From: Erythrobacteraceae bacterium
Lineage (GTDB): Bacteria; Pseudomonadota; Alphaproteobacteria; Sphingomonadales; Sphingomonadaceae
DNA: 46,752 nucleotides
Reading direction: 5' to 3'
Assembly (NCBI GenBank): GCA_027489095.1
Contig: JAIYAL010000111.1
Span: 1 to 46,752, forward strand
Shown here: one piece after another, positions 1 to 7,649 of the stretch
Layout of the letters: each line of letters begins with the position of its first letter
Numbering within the stretch: position 1 is the first letter of the stretch
The notes under the pieces: generated by a model
Databases searched by the model: none
Seen by the model: only the letters and a program-made list of their open reading frames with translations
What the model was told of the DNA's origin: nothing
Program-made: the position numbers and the translations under genes

Positions 1-1329
1 ACTCCGGTGCAGCGTCCGCAGGTGCGCCGTGAGCCCAATTCCTACGAGGCGCTGAAAGCCCATTGGGCCGCCCATCCAGAAGAGCGCCTCCAGCATTCCC
101 ACCCGTGGGACGTCAGCCGTTCTGACATCTATTCGGAAGACCGCTGGCAGCCGATCTTCGCCGAGATGCGTGCCGCTGGCCAGCTCCACTGGATCCCGGA
201 AAGCCCCTTCGGCCCCTATTGGGCGGTGGTCGGCCACAAGGCGATCCAGCACATCGAGGCTCTGCCCGAGACCTTCTCGTCGAGCTGGGAACATGGCGGC
301 ATCACGATCCTCAATCGCCTGTCGGACGAAGAGCTTGCGACCTCGGGAATGGATCGGCGTGAACTGCCGATGTTCATTGCCATGGACCGCCCGCAGCACA
401 CCGGCCAGCGCCGCACCGTCGCGCCCAAGTTCACGCCGTCGGCGATGACCGACATGGAAGCCGAAATCCGCGCCCGCACCGGCGAAGTGCTCGACCGTCT
501 GCCGCGCGGTGAGGTGTTCGACTGGGTCGACACGGTCTCGATCGAGCTCACCACCGGGATGCTGGCGATCCTGTTCGGCTTCCCATGGGAGGACCGGCGC
601 CTGCTGACCTTCTGGTCCGACTGGGCGGGCGATACCGAGCTTGCGACCGTGCGCGAGCTCGACGAGCTGCGCTGGGGGCTGATGATGGAAATGGCCGCCT
701 ACTTCCAGTCACTGTGGATCGAGCGCACCATGGACAAGGAGCCGGGCAATGATCTCATCTCGATGATGCTCCACTCCGAAGCCATGAACCAGATGCGGCC
801 CGAGGAATTCATGGGCAATCTCGTGCTGCTGATCGTCGGCGGCAACGACACCACCCGCAACACCATGAGCGGGATCATCCATGCGATGGACAAGTTCCCC
901 GACCAGCGCAAAGCCTTCGAGGAGCAGCCCGAGCTGATCCCCAACGCGGTGCAGGAAATGCTGCGAATGCAGACCCCGCTCGCACACATGCGCCGCACCT
1001 GCACCGAGGATACCGAAGTGTTCGGGCAGCAGATCAAGAAGGGCGACAAGGTGGTGCTGTGGTACATCAGCGCCAACCGCGACGAAGAAGTGTTCGACAA
1101 CCCCGACAAGCTCGACCTCGCGCGTGACAATGCGCGGCGCCACCTCGCCTTTGGCTACGGCATCCACCGCTGCGTTGGCGCGCGGCTTGCCGAGATGCAG
1201 CTGCGCATTCTGCTGGAAGAACTGCACAAGCGCCGGATGCGCGTCCATGTCGCGGGCGATGTTGAGCGGGTGCGGGCGAACTTCGTCCACGGCTTCCGCA
1301 AGCTTGAGGTCGAGATCACCTCGTTCTGA
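1..1329 (+). CDS. Cytochrome P450, CYP153 family (putative alkane terminal hydroxylase), 5' end at window edge
   Basis: Haem-thiolate monooxygenase. The family hydroxylates the terminal carbon of medium-chain alkanes and related compounds, using electrons from a ferredoxin and ferredoxin reductase. Numbering from the GTG at 7, the I-helix motif GGNDTT lies at residues 278-283 and the haem-binding loop FGYGIHRCVG at 382-391 with Cys389 as the axial ligand. The motifs 'SDIYSEDRWQPIF', 'SPFGPYW' and 'LIVGGNDTTRN' are those of CYP153A proteins. The frame stays open to base 1, and CYP153 proteins usually carry somewhat more N-terminal sequence, so the gene probably starts upstream and is partial here. 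No ferredoxin or reductase gene follows, so its redox partners must be encoded elsewhere. The family call is firm; the substrate is inferred. Confidence 0.9.
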   Translation, partial: TPVQRPQVRREPNSYEALKAHWAAHPEERLQHSHPWDVSRSDIYSEDRWQPIFAEMRAAGQLHWIPESPFGPYWAVVGHKAIQHIEALPETFSSSWEHGGITILNRLSDEELATSGMDRRELPMFIAMDRPQHTGQRRTVAPKFTPSAMTDMEAEIRARTGEVLDRLPRGEVFDWVDTVSIELTTGMLAILFGFPWEDRRLLTFWSDWAGDTELATVRELDELRWGLMMEMAAYFQSLWIERTMDKEPGNDLISMMLHSEAMNQMRPEEFMGNLVLLIVGGNDTTRNTMSGIIHAMDKFPDQRKAFEEQPELIPNAVQEMLRMQTPLAHMRRTCTEDTEVFGQQIKKGDKVVLWYISANRDEEVFDNPDKLDLARDNARRHLAFGYGIHRCVGARLAEMQLRILLEELHKRRMRVHVAGDVERVRANFVHGFRKLEVEITSF

Positions 1330-1416
1330 TCCGCCGGCACGGTTGAAACTTCGGGGGCAGTTGCGACGTATACAAGGGGTGCGGGTGAGCTGCCCCGCCT
1401 TACGGAGACACCCCCG

Positions 1417-1917
1417 ATGCGCCTGCCCTTGCTGACACGTCGCCGCCTGCTCGCCGCCAGCGCCGTGACGGCTGCGGCTCTGCCCTTCGTCACCGCATGC
1501 GGAGCCTCGCCCGCCGAGGCGAAGTCCTTCCCCAAGGGCAAGAGCAACGCCGAGTGGAAGAAGCTGCTCACCCGCGACCAGTATTACGTGCTGCGCGAGG
1601 CGGGGACGGAGCGCGCCTTCACCTCACCGCTCAACAAGGAAAAGCGCAAGGGCACCTTCGTCTGCGCCGCTTGCGCCAACCGGCTCTATGCCTCGGCGAC
1701 CAAGTACGATAGCGGCACAGGCTGGCCGAGCTTCTGGCAGGCGATCGACAAGGGCGCCGTGGGCACCTCGACCGACTACCTGATTGGCTATCCCCGCACC
1801 GAGGCCCATTGCGCCGATTGCGGCGGGCACCTGGGGCACATATTCGGTGACGGCCCCCAGCCGACCGGCAAGCGCCACTGCATCAACGGGGCCGCGCTGA
1901 AATTCGTGCCGGCCTGA
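1417..1917 (+). CDS. msrB: Peptide-methionine (R)-S-oxide reductase MsrB, Tat-type lipoprotein
   Basis: Reduces methionine-R-sulfoxide in oxidised proteins. The 166-residue product opens with a twin-arginine-like run (TRRRLLAAS) and a lipobox ending at Cys28 (FVTAC), so it is probably exported folded and anchored in the envelope. Two zinc CxxC pairs are visible at Cys83/86 and Cys132/135, and the catalytic Cys155 sits in RHCING. No other cysteine remains in the mature domain, so there is no obvious resolving cysteine. A GGAGA ribosome binding site lies about 10 bases before the ATG. A lipoprotein MsrA is encoded on the other strand at 16194-16877, giving a stereochemically complete envelope repair pair. 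The function is secure; export by Tat is read from the signal sequence. Confidence 0.93.
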   Translation: MRLPLLTRRRLLAASAVTAAALPFVTACGASPAEAKSFPKGKSNAEWKKLLTRDQYYVLREAGTERAFTSPLNKEKRKGTFVCAACANRLYASATKYDSGTGWPSFWQAIDKGAVGTSTDYLIGYPRTEAHCADCGGHLGHIFGDGPQPTGKRHCINGAALKFVPA

Positions 1918-1930
1918 GGGCCTGCGCGCC

Positions 1931-2572
1931 TTACTCCTCGAGCAGCGCCGGGGCCTGGAGCCGGGCCGCAAGGCGGGCGAAATCACCGAGGGTGAAAGTG
2001 TCGTCGAACACCACGCCGTAATGCAGATCGCGCCGCCAGCGCACCTTGGCGCGCACTTCTCGGGGCTTGCCTTCGGTGTCGGGCAGTTCGAGCCGCACGG
2101 TCTGGTCGATCGCCAGCAGCCGGTCGCAGGTCAGCCGCGCGCCCTGCTGCGAAAGGTTCTCGACCACCGCCTCGAAAATCATGCCAAGGGTGTTGACCAT
2201 CACAGGGAAGCACAGGCCGAGCCGTAACCCGCGCTTGGGATACTCCCGCGATTCGTTGATCAGCCGTTCGACCTCGACCGGCTCGACGAAGCTGAATCCG
2301 GCCTCGTTGTCGCGCTGCCAGACCGGGCCGATCTCGTAAACCGCGCCGGCGGGCATGTGCAGCGCGAAGGACGAGCAGGCTGGGAGGGTATGGAACAGGC
2401 GCACGCTGACCCCGGATTCCGAAACGTCGCGGATAACGCAGACGAATTCGCCCTGCGCCGAGACCAGCTTGGCCGCGCGAATCAGCAACGTAAAGCGCGG
2501 CGCGGCGCGCTGCTCCGCACCGGGCACATCGGGTATCGGGTCCGGCACCGCCGGTTTCGTCGCTACGTCCAT
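1931..2572 (-). CDS. PilZ domain protein (two PilZ-like repeats)
   Basis: A 213-residue soluble protein with two tandem PilZ-like beta-barrels. The first has the c-di-GMP signature: an RxxxR element (R22/R26 in QRAAPR) followed by DVSESG. The second (about residues 105-200) keeps an NLSQQG motif after an arginine-rich stretch, 'YPKRGLRLGL', but its RxxxR element is not clean. PilZ domains bind cyclic di-GMP and pass the signal to motility, polysaccharide or surface machinery. No partner gene adjoins: msrB converges from the left and a tRNA lies upstream. It probably has its own promoter in the 177-base gap to the tRNA. The output is unknown. Confidence 0.85.
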   Translation of the reverse strand: MDVATKPAVPDPIPDVPGAEQRAAPRFTLLIRAAKLVSAQGEFVCVIRDVSESGVSVRLFHTLPACSSFALHMPAGAVYEIGPVWQRDNEAGFSFVEPVEVERLINESREYPKRGLRLGLCFPVMVNTLGMIFEAVVENLSQQGARLTCDRLLAIDQTVRLELPDTEGKPREVRAKVRWRRDLHYGVVFDDTFTLGDFARLAARLQAPALLEE

Positions 2573-2749
2573 GTTCCGTGTCCCAACCCGTCAGCCCCTG
2601 GTCCTGGCACTGGCGGGACGCGTGAGGCGGGACCCCAAATGACCCGTCTCCACCCGAAAGAGGCTTAGGGTTAAGGCGTTAAGGGCGTGATAATGCCGCG
2701 CTTCGGCGCGTCGCCTTTCGTTCGTCCACAGCGGCGACGGCAGAGACCA

Positions 2750-2834
2750 TGGTGCGGGCGGTGGGACTCGAACCCACACGATCAAGGATCAGGGGATTTT
2801 AAGTCCCCGGCGTCTACCATTCCGCCACGCCCGC
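2750..2834 (-). tRNA. tRNA-Leu (anticodon UAA)
   Basis: On the minus strand the 85 bases fold as a class II tRNA. The 7-bp acceptor stem GCGGGCG pairs with CGCCCGC, followed by discriminator A and an encoded CCA. The anticodon loop is CTTAAAA with anticodon TAA. A long variable arm follows, and the T-loop GGTTCGAGTCC is intact. The long variable arm and the anticodon both fit leucine (UUA/UUG codons). It stands alone between the PilZ gene and the antiporter. The 158 bases to the antiporter start hold a short CAACGCCCC-type tandem and presumably both promoters; nothing else is recognisable there. Confidence 0.95.
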
Positions 2835-2992
2835 ATGGCTGAGACCCTTGCCACAGATTGCCGCCGCAAGACCAGAGCCCCTCTGCGTCCGGCTGCGCCC
2901 TCCGACGCCCCCAACGCCCCCAACACCTAAGCTTGCCAGCGCTCGCGCAAGGCCCCATCTGATACGCAAGCTTTCACATCAGCAGGGCAGAC

Positions 2993-4675
2993 ATGGCGGG
3001 CGAAGCGGCAAACGCGCATTCGGTGGTGGAGACGATCCAGCCGGCGATCACCCTGCTGGGCCTCGGGATCGCGGCCGCGCTGGCGTCGCGCGCGCTGCGG
3101 CTGAACCCAATCGTCGGCTATCTCGGCCTTGGGGTGGGCCTGTCGAGCCTCGGCGTGGCGCAGAGCGTTAGCGGGCCGGTGGTCGCGGCGATGGCTGAGG
3201 CGGGCGTGATGTTCCTGCTGTTCAACCTGGGTCTCCATTTCTCGCTCGGGCGGATCCGCGCCGAGGCAGGCAACATCTTCGGCTTCGGCTCCTTGCAGAT
3301 GCTGGTCGCGGGCGGGGCCTTTGCTGCGCTGTTCTGGGCGCTTGGCCTGCCGCCGGCCTTTGCGGTGATCGCGGGCTTCGGCATGGGACTTTCCTCGACC
3401 GCCGTCGTTATCGGCCTCGTGCGCGAGCGTGGACAGGAGGATTGCCCGGTCGGCCGTGCGGCGCAGTCGATCCTGATCTTCCAGGACATGGCCGCGATCC
3501 TCCTTCTCGTCGCTGCCGGCGCACTGGCAAGCGGCGGAGCGCTGCTGCCCGCGCTCGGCATTGCGGGGGCCAAGGCGCTCGCCGCCTTCGCTGTCGCGGT
3601 GCTGTTCGCGCGGTTCCTGACCGAGCCGATCTTTGGCCTCATCGCGCGCGCTGGCACCACCGAAGTCTACACCGCCACCGCCCTGTTCATCGCCCTCGCG
3701 GCGGGCTGGGCGACGGGGATGGCGGGGCTGTCGCTCACGCTGGGCGCCTTCCTCGGCGGGATGGCAGTCGCGGACTCGCGCTACCGCATCCTCGTTCAGA
3801 CCGAGATCGACGCCTTCCGCGGGCTGTTCATGAGCTTCTTTTTCATCTCGGTTGGCCTTTCTATCGATCCGTCGCTGCTCGTCCAGGACTGGCCGTTGGT
3901 CGCGGGCGTCGCTGCCGGGCTGATTGTGCTCAAATGCGGCTTCAACGTCATTGCCGCATTGCTCAACCGCTGGTCGGTGCCCGGTTCGATCCAGCTCGGC
4001 TTCCTGCTCGGGCAGGGGAGCGAGTTCACGCTGGTGCTGCTCGCGCTGCCCGCTGTCGCGGGGCTCGCGGAAGGCCGGCTGGTCTCTGCGATGGTCACTG
4101 CGATTGCGATCAGCCTTGCGGTGACGCCGCCGGTCTCGACCATCGGTCGCAAGCTCGCCGGGCGTCTGCGCGCCGGGCCGCCCGACGCCAAGCTTGCCGG
4201 TGACGACGCGCCGGTGCTGGTCATCGGCATGACAGCGGCGGGACGGGCGCTCGCCGATGCGCTGGCCTTCAACGATATCGCATACCTCGCGCTCGAGGCC
4301 GATCATGACCGCTTCCAGATGGCGCTTGCTGACGGCTACCACGTCCACCGCGCGAACCCCGCCGACCCGAGGAGCTGGGAAGCGATCGGGGTCGACCGTC
4401 GCAAGGTGCTGGTGGTGGCGACCGGCCACACCGGAGTTTCGCGCGAACTTACCCCGCTGGTTGAACAGCGCATGCCGGATGTCACGCGGATCATCGCCGT
4501 GCCGAGGGGCGAGGAGATCGAGGAAATGGCCGAACTGGGCCTGGTGCCGGTCGACATGAGCAGGGAGGGCGGGGCCGAGCGCCTGATCGAGCTGGTCTTC
4601 GCTGCCCTGGGGGCGACCCGGGAGCTCCCTGTCCCCAGCCTGGCCCGGGACGACCCGATGCCGCGTGCGGCGTAA
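2993..4675 (+). CDS. CPA2-family cation:proton antiporter with C-terminal RCK/TrkA-N-like domain (KefB/YbaL type)
   Basis: A 560-residue inner membrane protein. About 12 hydrophobic segments span residues 15-385 and a cytosolic nucleotide-binding-like domain spans about 405-545. Family members exchange K+ or Na+ for protons. Diagnostic stretches are 'GVMFLLFNLGLHFS', 'GMGLSSTAVVIGL' and 'FFFISVGLSID'. The C-terminal Rossmann element reads VIGMTAAGRALADAL, so the middle glycine of the usual GxGxxG is a threonine; ligand gating may differ from KefC. The ATG at 2993 has a weak purine-rich ribosome binding site (CAGCAGGGCAG). It is monocistronic, followed by a long structured repeat. The exact ion and physiological role are not deducible. 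Confidence 0.87.
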   Translation: MAGEAANAHSVVETIQPAITLLGLGIAAALASRALRLNPIVGYLGLGVGLSSLGVAQSVSGPVVAAMAEAGVMFLLFNLGLHFSLGRIRAEAGNIFGFGSLQMLVAGGAFAALFWALGLPPAFAVIAGFGMGLSSTAVVIGLVRERGQEDCPVGRAAQSILIFQDMAAILLLVAAGALASGGALLPALGIAGAKALAAFAVAVLFARFLTEPIFGLIARAGTTEVYTATALFIALAAGWATGMAGLSLTLGAFLGGMAVADSRYRILVQTEIDAFRGLFMSFFFISVGLSIDPSLLVQDWPLVAGVAAGLIVLKCGFNVIAALLNRWSVPGSIQLGFLLGQGSEFTLVLLALPAVAGLAEGRLVSAMVTAIAISLAVTPPVSTIGRKLAGRLRAGPPDAKLAGDDAPVLVIGMTAAGRALADALAFNDIAYLALEADHDRFQMALADGYHVHRANPADPRSWEAIGVDRRKVLVVATGHTGVSRELTPLVEQRMPDVTRIIAVPRGEEIEEMAELGLVPVDMSREGGAERLIELVFAALGATRELPVPSLARDDPMPRAA

Positions 4676-4685
4676 TCTGTGTTCC

Positions 4686-4922
4686 GCTCGCCCCTCCGGG
4701 CGAGCGTCCTCGGCGCGTTTCGAGCCTTTCAGGCTCGAGCACCTGCGGGCGGCCGTTCGGCCTTGCGGCCCGTCCGTTGGCGGGCCGAACTGGCGCGATA
4801 CTCAATATGATGCGCTGGTATCGGTCGTAAAACGACCGCGAGCGCACGGCGCGAGCCGCAGGTGCCCCGTAGCGAAGCGGAGGGAATAGCACCGAGGACG
4901 AAGGCGCGGAGGCGCCTTCGCC
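4686..4922. repeat. Composite intergenic palindromic repeat (copy 1)
   Basis: This fills the 261-base gap between the antiporter and ihfB. Perfect 8-9 bp hairpins sit at both ends: GCTCGCCC/GGGCGAGC at 4686-4705 and CGAAGGCGC/GCGCCTTCG at 4899-4920. Longer-range complementary arms nest inside: CGTCCTCGG(C/T)GC at 4705-4716 against 4889-4900, and CACCTGCGG at 4740-4748 against CCGCAGGTG at 4856-4864. Two blocks recur at 38073-38154, and one block recurs approximately at 17301-17324. It is a dispersed non-coding element that could fold as one large cruciform or RNA structure, and may end transcription from both flanking genes. No coding potential is apparent. Confidence 0.75.
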
Positions 4923-4936
4923 ACACAAGCGCCCCC

Positions 4937-5215
4937 CTATTTGTTCAGGCGCTCGCGGATTTCCTTGCCGGCCTTGAAGTAGGGGACGCGCTTTTCCGGC
5001 ACGTCGACCGTTTCGCCGGTGCGCGGGTTGCGGCCGCTGCGGGCCTCGCGCTCGCGGGTCGAGAAGGCCCCGAAGCCCCTCAGTTCCACCCGACCGCCTT
5101 CGGCCAGGCGCTGCGCGATCTCGTCGAAGAAGATGTCCACGACCTGCTCTATCTCGTCGGCGCGCAGTTCGGGATTGTCCTTGTGCAGTTCCTGCAACAA
5201 TTCGGATCTGATCAT
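4937..5215 (-). CDS. ihfB: Integration host factor subunit beta
   Basis: A 92-residue DNA-bending protein that pairs with IhfA to make sharp bends in DNA for recombination, replication and promoter architecture. It starts MIRSELLQ, carries the HU/IHF signature 'GFGAFSTREREARSGRNPRTGE' in two halves around residues 46-67, and ends in the usual KAGKEIRERLN tail. The ATG at 5215 fits the family length of about 94 residues and has GGGAG six bases upstream; longer readings of the frame lack support. In many alphaproteobacteria ihfB follows rpsA, but here it stands alone between a repeat element and a GntR gene. The 209 bases upstream presumably hold its promoter. Confidence 0.96.
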   Translation of the reverse strand: MIRSELLQELHKDNPELRADEIEQVVDIFFDEIAQRLAEGGRVELRGFGAFSTREREARSGRNPRTGETVDVPEKRVPYFKAGKEIRERLNK

Positions 5216-5424
5216 GATGATCTCCCGGCGCGGGTCAACGGTCGTCCCGCCCAATCGCGCCGCATTGCGGGTTGCCCCGTCGTTTCCTGTTTTGCCTCCG
5301 ACCCGAGAGGCTGCCCCTTTAATCGCAGCGCGGGCGCTTACGCAATCCCGCCGCCAACGACCTTGGGCACAGTGTCACAAACCGGGATGTTGCGCAATGT
5401 GCATTAATGTCAGTGAGCTGCCGC

Positions 5425-5778
5425 TCACGCGGTGGGCGCAAGATCCGCCGCGTCGAGCCCGAGGCGCTCCATCCGGCTGCGGATCTCGGGCCATTCTTCG
5501 CGCAGGAAAGCCTCGCGCTCGGTCATGCGCAGGCGTTCGGCGGCGCCGCGCACCACATACATCCCCACGCCGCGCTGGACTTCGACCAGCCCGTCGTTCT
5601 GGAACTGCTGGTAGGCCTTGGCGACGGTCAGCGGGTTCGCCCCCTGCTCCGCTGCAAGCGCCCGCACCGATGGCAGCATCGCCCCTTCCGCATAGACCCC
5701 GTCGATGATCGCCGCAGCGATCTGGTCGCGCAGCTTGAGATAGACGGGCCTGTTGGGATTGGGGCGGTTGGGGTTCAT
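5425..5778 (-). CDS. GntR-family transcriptional regulator (YtrA-like, short)
   Basis: A 116-residue DNA-binding protein whose N-terminal winged helix covers residues 10-80: VYLKLRDQIAAAI, then 'LPSVRALAAEQGANPLTVAKAY' as the helix-turn-helix (read in two halves). The tail after it is only about 35 residues, as in the YtrA subfamily, which has no large ligand-binding domain. The start is uncertain. I chose the ATG at 5778, where the protein reads MNPNRPNPNRPVYLK; a longer form from 5829 is possible, and neither has a strong ribosome binding site. It is divergent from the peptide transporter with 225 bases between starts. A small palindrome, TTCAC-ACAA-GTGAA at 5922-5935, lies in that gap and is a candidate operator. 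Confidence 0.85.
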   Translation of the reverse strand: MNPNRPNPNRPVYLKLRDQIAAAIIDGVYAEGAMLPSVRALAAEQGANPLTVAKAYQQFQNDGLVEVQRGVGMYVVRGAAERLRMTEREAFLREEWPEIRSRMERLGLDAADLAPTA

Positions 5779-6003
5779 GCGGCGACAGACGTCATTGGAG
5801 GTGTCCCTTGCGAGGTGCTTCAGTGCCATAATACAGCCACGCGGTCAAGGTTTGGGAGTTCGGGCCGACCACAGTGGCGCAGACCCATTCCCCCACGATT
5901 CAGCGGCCAGCAATTCCACCCTTCACACAAGTGAAACACACGCTAGGGTGCGCGCCCATGGGACCGCGCCGGAGAGAGGCGCACTTCAGGGGAATTCGAT
6001 ACC

Positions 6004-7560
6004 ATGGCCACTGCTGAGCTTCCGCACGGGGATAGCGCCGGGACTATCCTCGGCCACCCCAAGGGTCTGTTCGTCCTCTTCTTCGCCGAAATGTGGGAGC
6101 GTTTCTCCTATTACGGCATGCGGGCGCTGCTGATCTTCTACCTGACACAGCACTGGCTGTTCTCCGACAGCCAGGCGGGGGTGATCTACGGTGCCTACAC
6201 CGCGCTGGTCTATATCACCCCGGTGCTCGGCGGCTATCTGGCTGACAGGTATCTCGGGCAGCGCAAGGCGGTAGCCTATGGTGCGGTGCTGCTGACCTTT
6301 GGCCACTTCCTGATGGGCTTTGAAGGCAATGGCGGGCAGGATGCGACCAGTCTGAACATCTTCTGGCTCGCGCTCGCCTTCATCATCGTCGGCTCTGGCT
6401 TCCTCAAGGCGAACATCTCGGTGATCGTCGGCCAGCTTTATCCGCGCACCGATGTGCGGCGCGACGGGGCCTACACCATCTTCTACATGGGGATTAACCT
6501 TGGCGCGGCGCTTGGCTCGCTATTGTGCGGCTATCTCGGCCAGACCTACGGCTGGGCCTATGGCTTTGGCGCGGCGGGCTTCGGGATGCTGGCGGGCCTC
6601 ATTGTGTTCATCGTGTTCAAGCCGCTGCTGCTCGGCCGCGGCGAGCCGCCCAAGGCACTTGCCAAGGGGACCGAATGGGGCCTCTACGCGATCGGTGTGG
6701 CCGCCGTTGGTGCCTGCTGGTGGATGGTGCAGAACCAGGCGGTGGTCGGCACGCTGCTCGGCGTCGCGGGCGGAGTGCTCGTGCTCTACGTGCTCTACAC
6801 CGCAGTGGCGAAGCTTCCGGCCCATGACCGCGACCGCATCTTCGCGGCGATGTTCCTGATCCTCGGCTCGATCCTGTTTTGGGCGCTGTTCGAGCAGGCA
6901 GGTTCCAGCCTCAATCTCTACACTGATCGCTATGTCGACCGCGCGGGCGTGCCTGCATCGATGTTCCAGTCGGTCAACGCGATCTACATCGTGCTCCTCG
7001 CACCGCTGTTCGCCACGCTGTGGACGTGGCTGGGCCGCCGCGGGCTCGAGCCTTCGGCCCCGGCCAAGTTCGGTCTGGCGCTGATGCAACTGGGCGCGGG
7101 CTTCCTGGTGCTGGTCGCGGGCGCTGCGACCGGGGACATGACCCCGGTGCTGTTCATCTTCCTCATCTACCTGCTGCACACCACTGGCGAGCTGTGCCTC
7201 AGCCCCGTCGGCCTGTCGGCGATGAACCGCCTTGCGCCTGCGCACATGGCCAGCCTCATCATGGGCACCTGGTTCTTCGCGTCGGCAACAGGCAACTTTG
7301 CGGCCGGCCTGATCGCTTCGGCGACCGGATCGGAAGCCGCTTCGGGCGAGGGTGCGGCCAAGGAAGTCGTTCTCGGCGTCTACAGCCAGATCGGCTGGGT
7401 GGCGATCGCGGTCGGCGTTGGCGTGCTGGTGGTCAGCCCGCTGATCAAGAAGCTGATGCACCTCGACACGCTGCAGGACGATGATCAGCAGTCGGAAGCC
7501 GAGCGCGTGTTCGGCGAAGGCGATCCCGCCATTCGCCCCGCCGCCTTCCCGAGCGAGTAA
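6004..7560 (+). CDS. POT/PTR2-family proton-dependent oligopeptide transporter
   Basis: A 518-residue major-facilitator membrane protein that imports di- and tripeptides with protons. The defining ExxERFxYYG motif is at residues 29-38 (EMWERFSYYG), followed by PTR2 signatures 'GSGFLKANIS' and 'FYMGINLGAALGS'. About 14 hydrophobic segments are present, as in bacterial POT proteins with the two extra central helices. AGGGGA 10 bases before the ATG is the ribosome binding site. It is divergent from the GntR gene, which may control it; the gap carries the palindrome at 5922-5935. A terminator-like hairpin (7601-7648) follows. The family call is firm; the peptide range is unknown. Confidence 0.94.
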   Translation: MATAELPHGDSAGTILGHPKGLFVLFFAEMWERFSYYGMRALLIFYLTQHWLFSDSQAGVIYGAYTALVYITPVLGGYLADRYLGQRKAVAYGAVLLTFGHFLMGFEGNGGQDATSLNIFWLALAFIIVGSGFLKANISVIVGQLYPRTDVRRDGAYTIFYMGINLGAALGSLLCGYLGQTYGWAYGFGAAGFGMLAGLIVFIVFKPLLLGRGEPPKALAKGTEWGLYAIGVAAVGACWWMVQNQAVVGTLLGVAGGVLVLYVLYTAVAKLPAHDRDRIFAAMFLILGSILFWALFEQAGSSLNLYTDRYVDRAGVPASMFQSVNAIYIVLLAPLFATLWTWLGRRGLEPSAPAKFGLALMQLGAGFLVLVAGAATGDMTPVLFIFLIYLLHTTGELCLSPVGLSAMNRLAPAHMASLIMGTWFFASATGNFAAGLIASATGSEAASGEGAAKEVVLGVYSQIGWVAIAVGVGVLVVSPLIKKLMHLDTLQDDDQQSEAERVFGEGDPAIRPAAFPSE

Positions 7561-7600
7561 GCCCCGCCTGACACGCTAATCGTCAAACGGCATGGACAAT

Positions 7601-7648
7601 CCCCCCGTTTCCCGTCACGTTAGTGACAGGGAAACGGAAGGGGTTTTT
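7601..7648 (+). terminator. Terminator-like stem-loop covering the ribosome binding site of the next gene
   Basis: CCGTTTCCC pairs with GGGAAACGG, the inner arms GTCAC/GTGAC close a GTTA loop with a single bulged A, and an outer CCCC/GGGG extends the stem past an AA bulge. TTTTT follows at 7644-7648. The ATG of the amidohydrolase is at 7650, so the hairpin's 3' arm contains its Shine-Dalgarno (GGAAGGGG, 7636-7643). It could be the terminator of the upstream transporter gene, an attenuator, or a translation-blocking structure for the downstream operon. The structure is seen directly; the role is inferred. Confidence 0.7.
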
Positions 7649-7649
7649 C

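Noticed and set aside
2671-2682. TTAA-GGCG-TTAA upstream of the PilZ gene as a CtrA site
   Set aside because: The CtrA consensus needs a 7-base spacer (TTAA-N7-TTAA); the spacer here is 4 bases and no second support exists.
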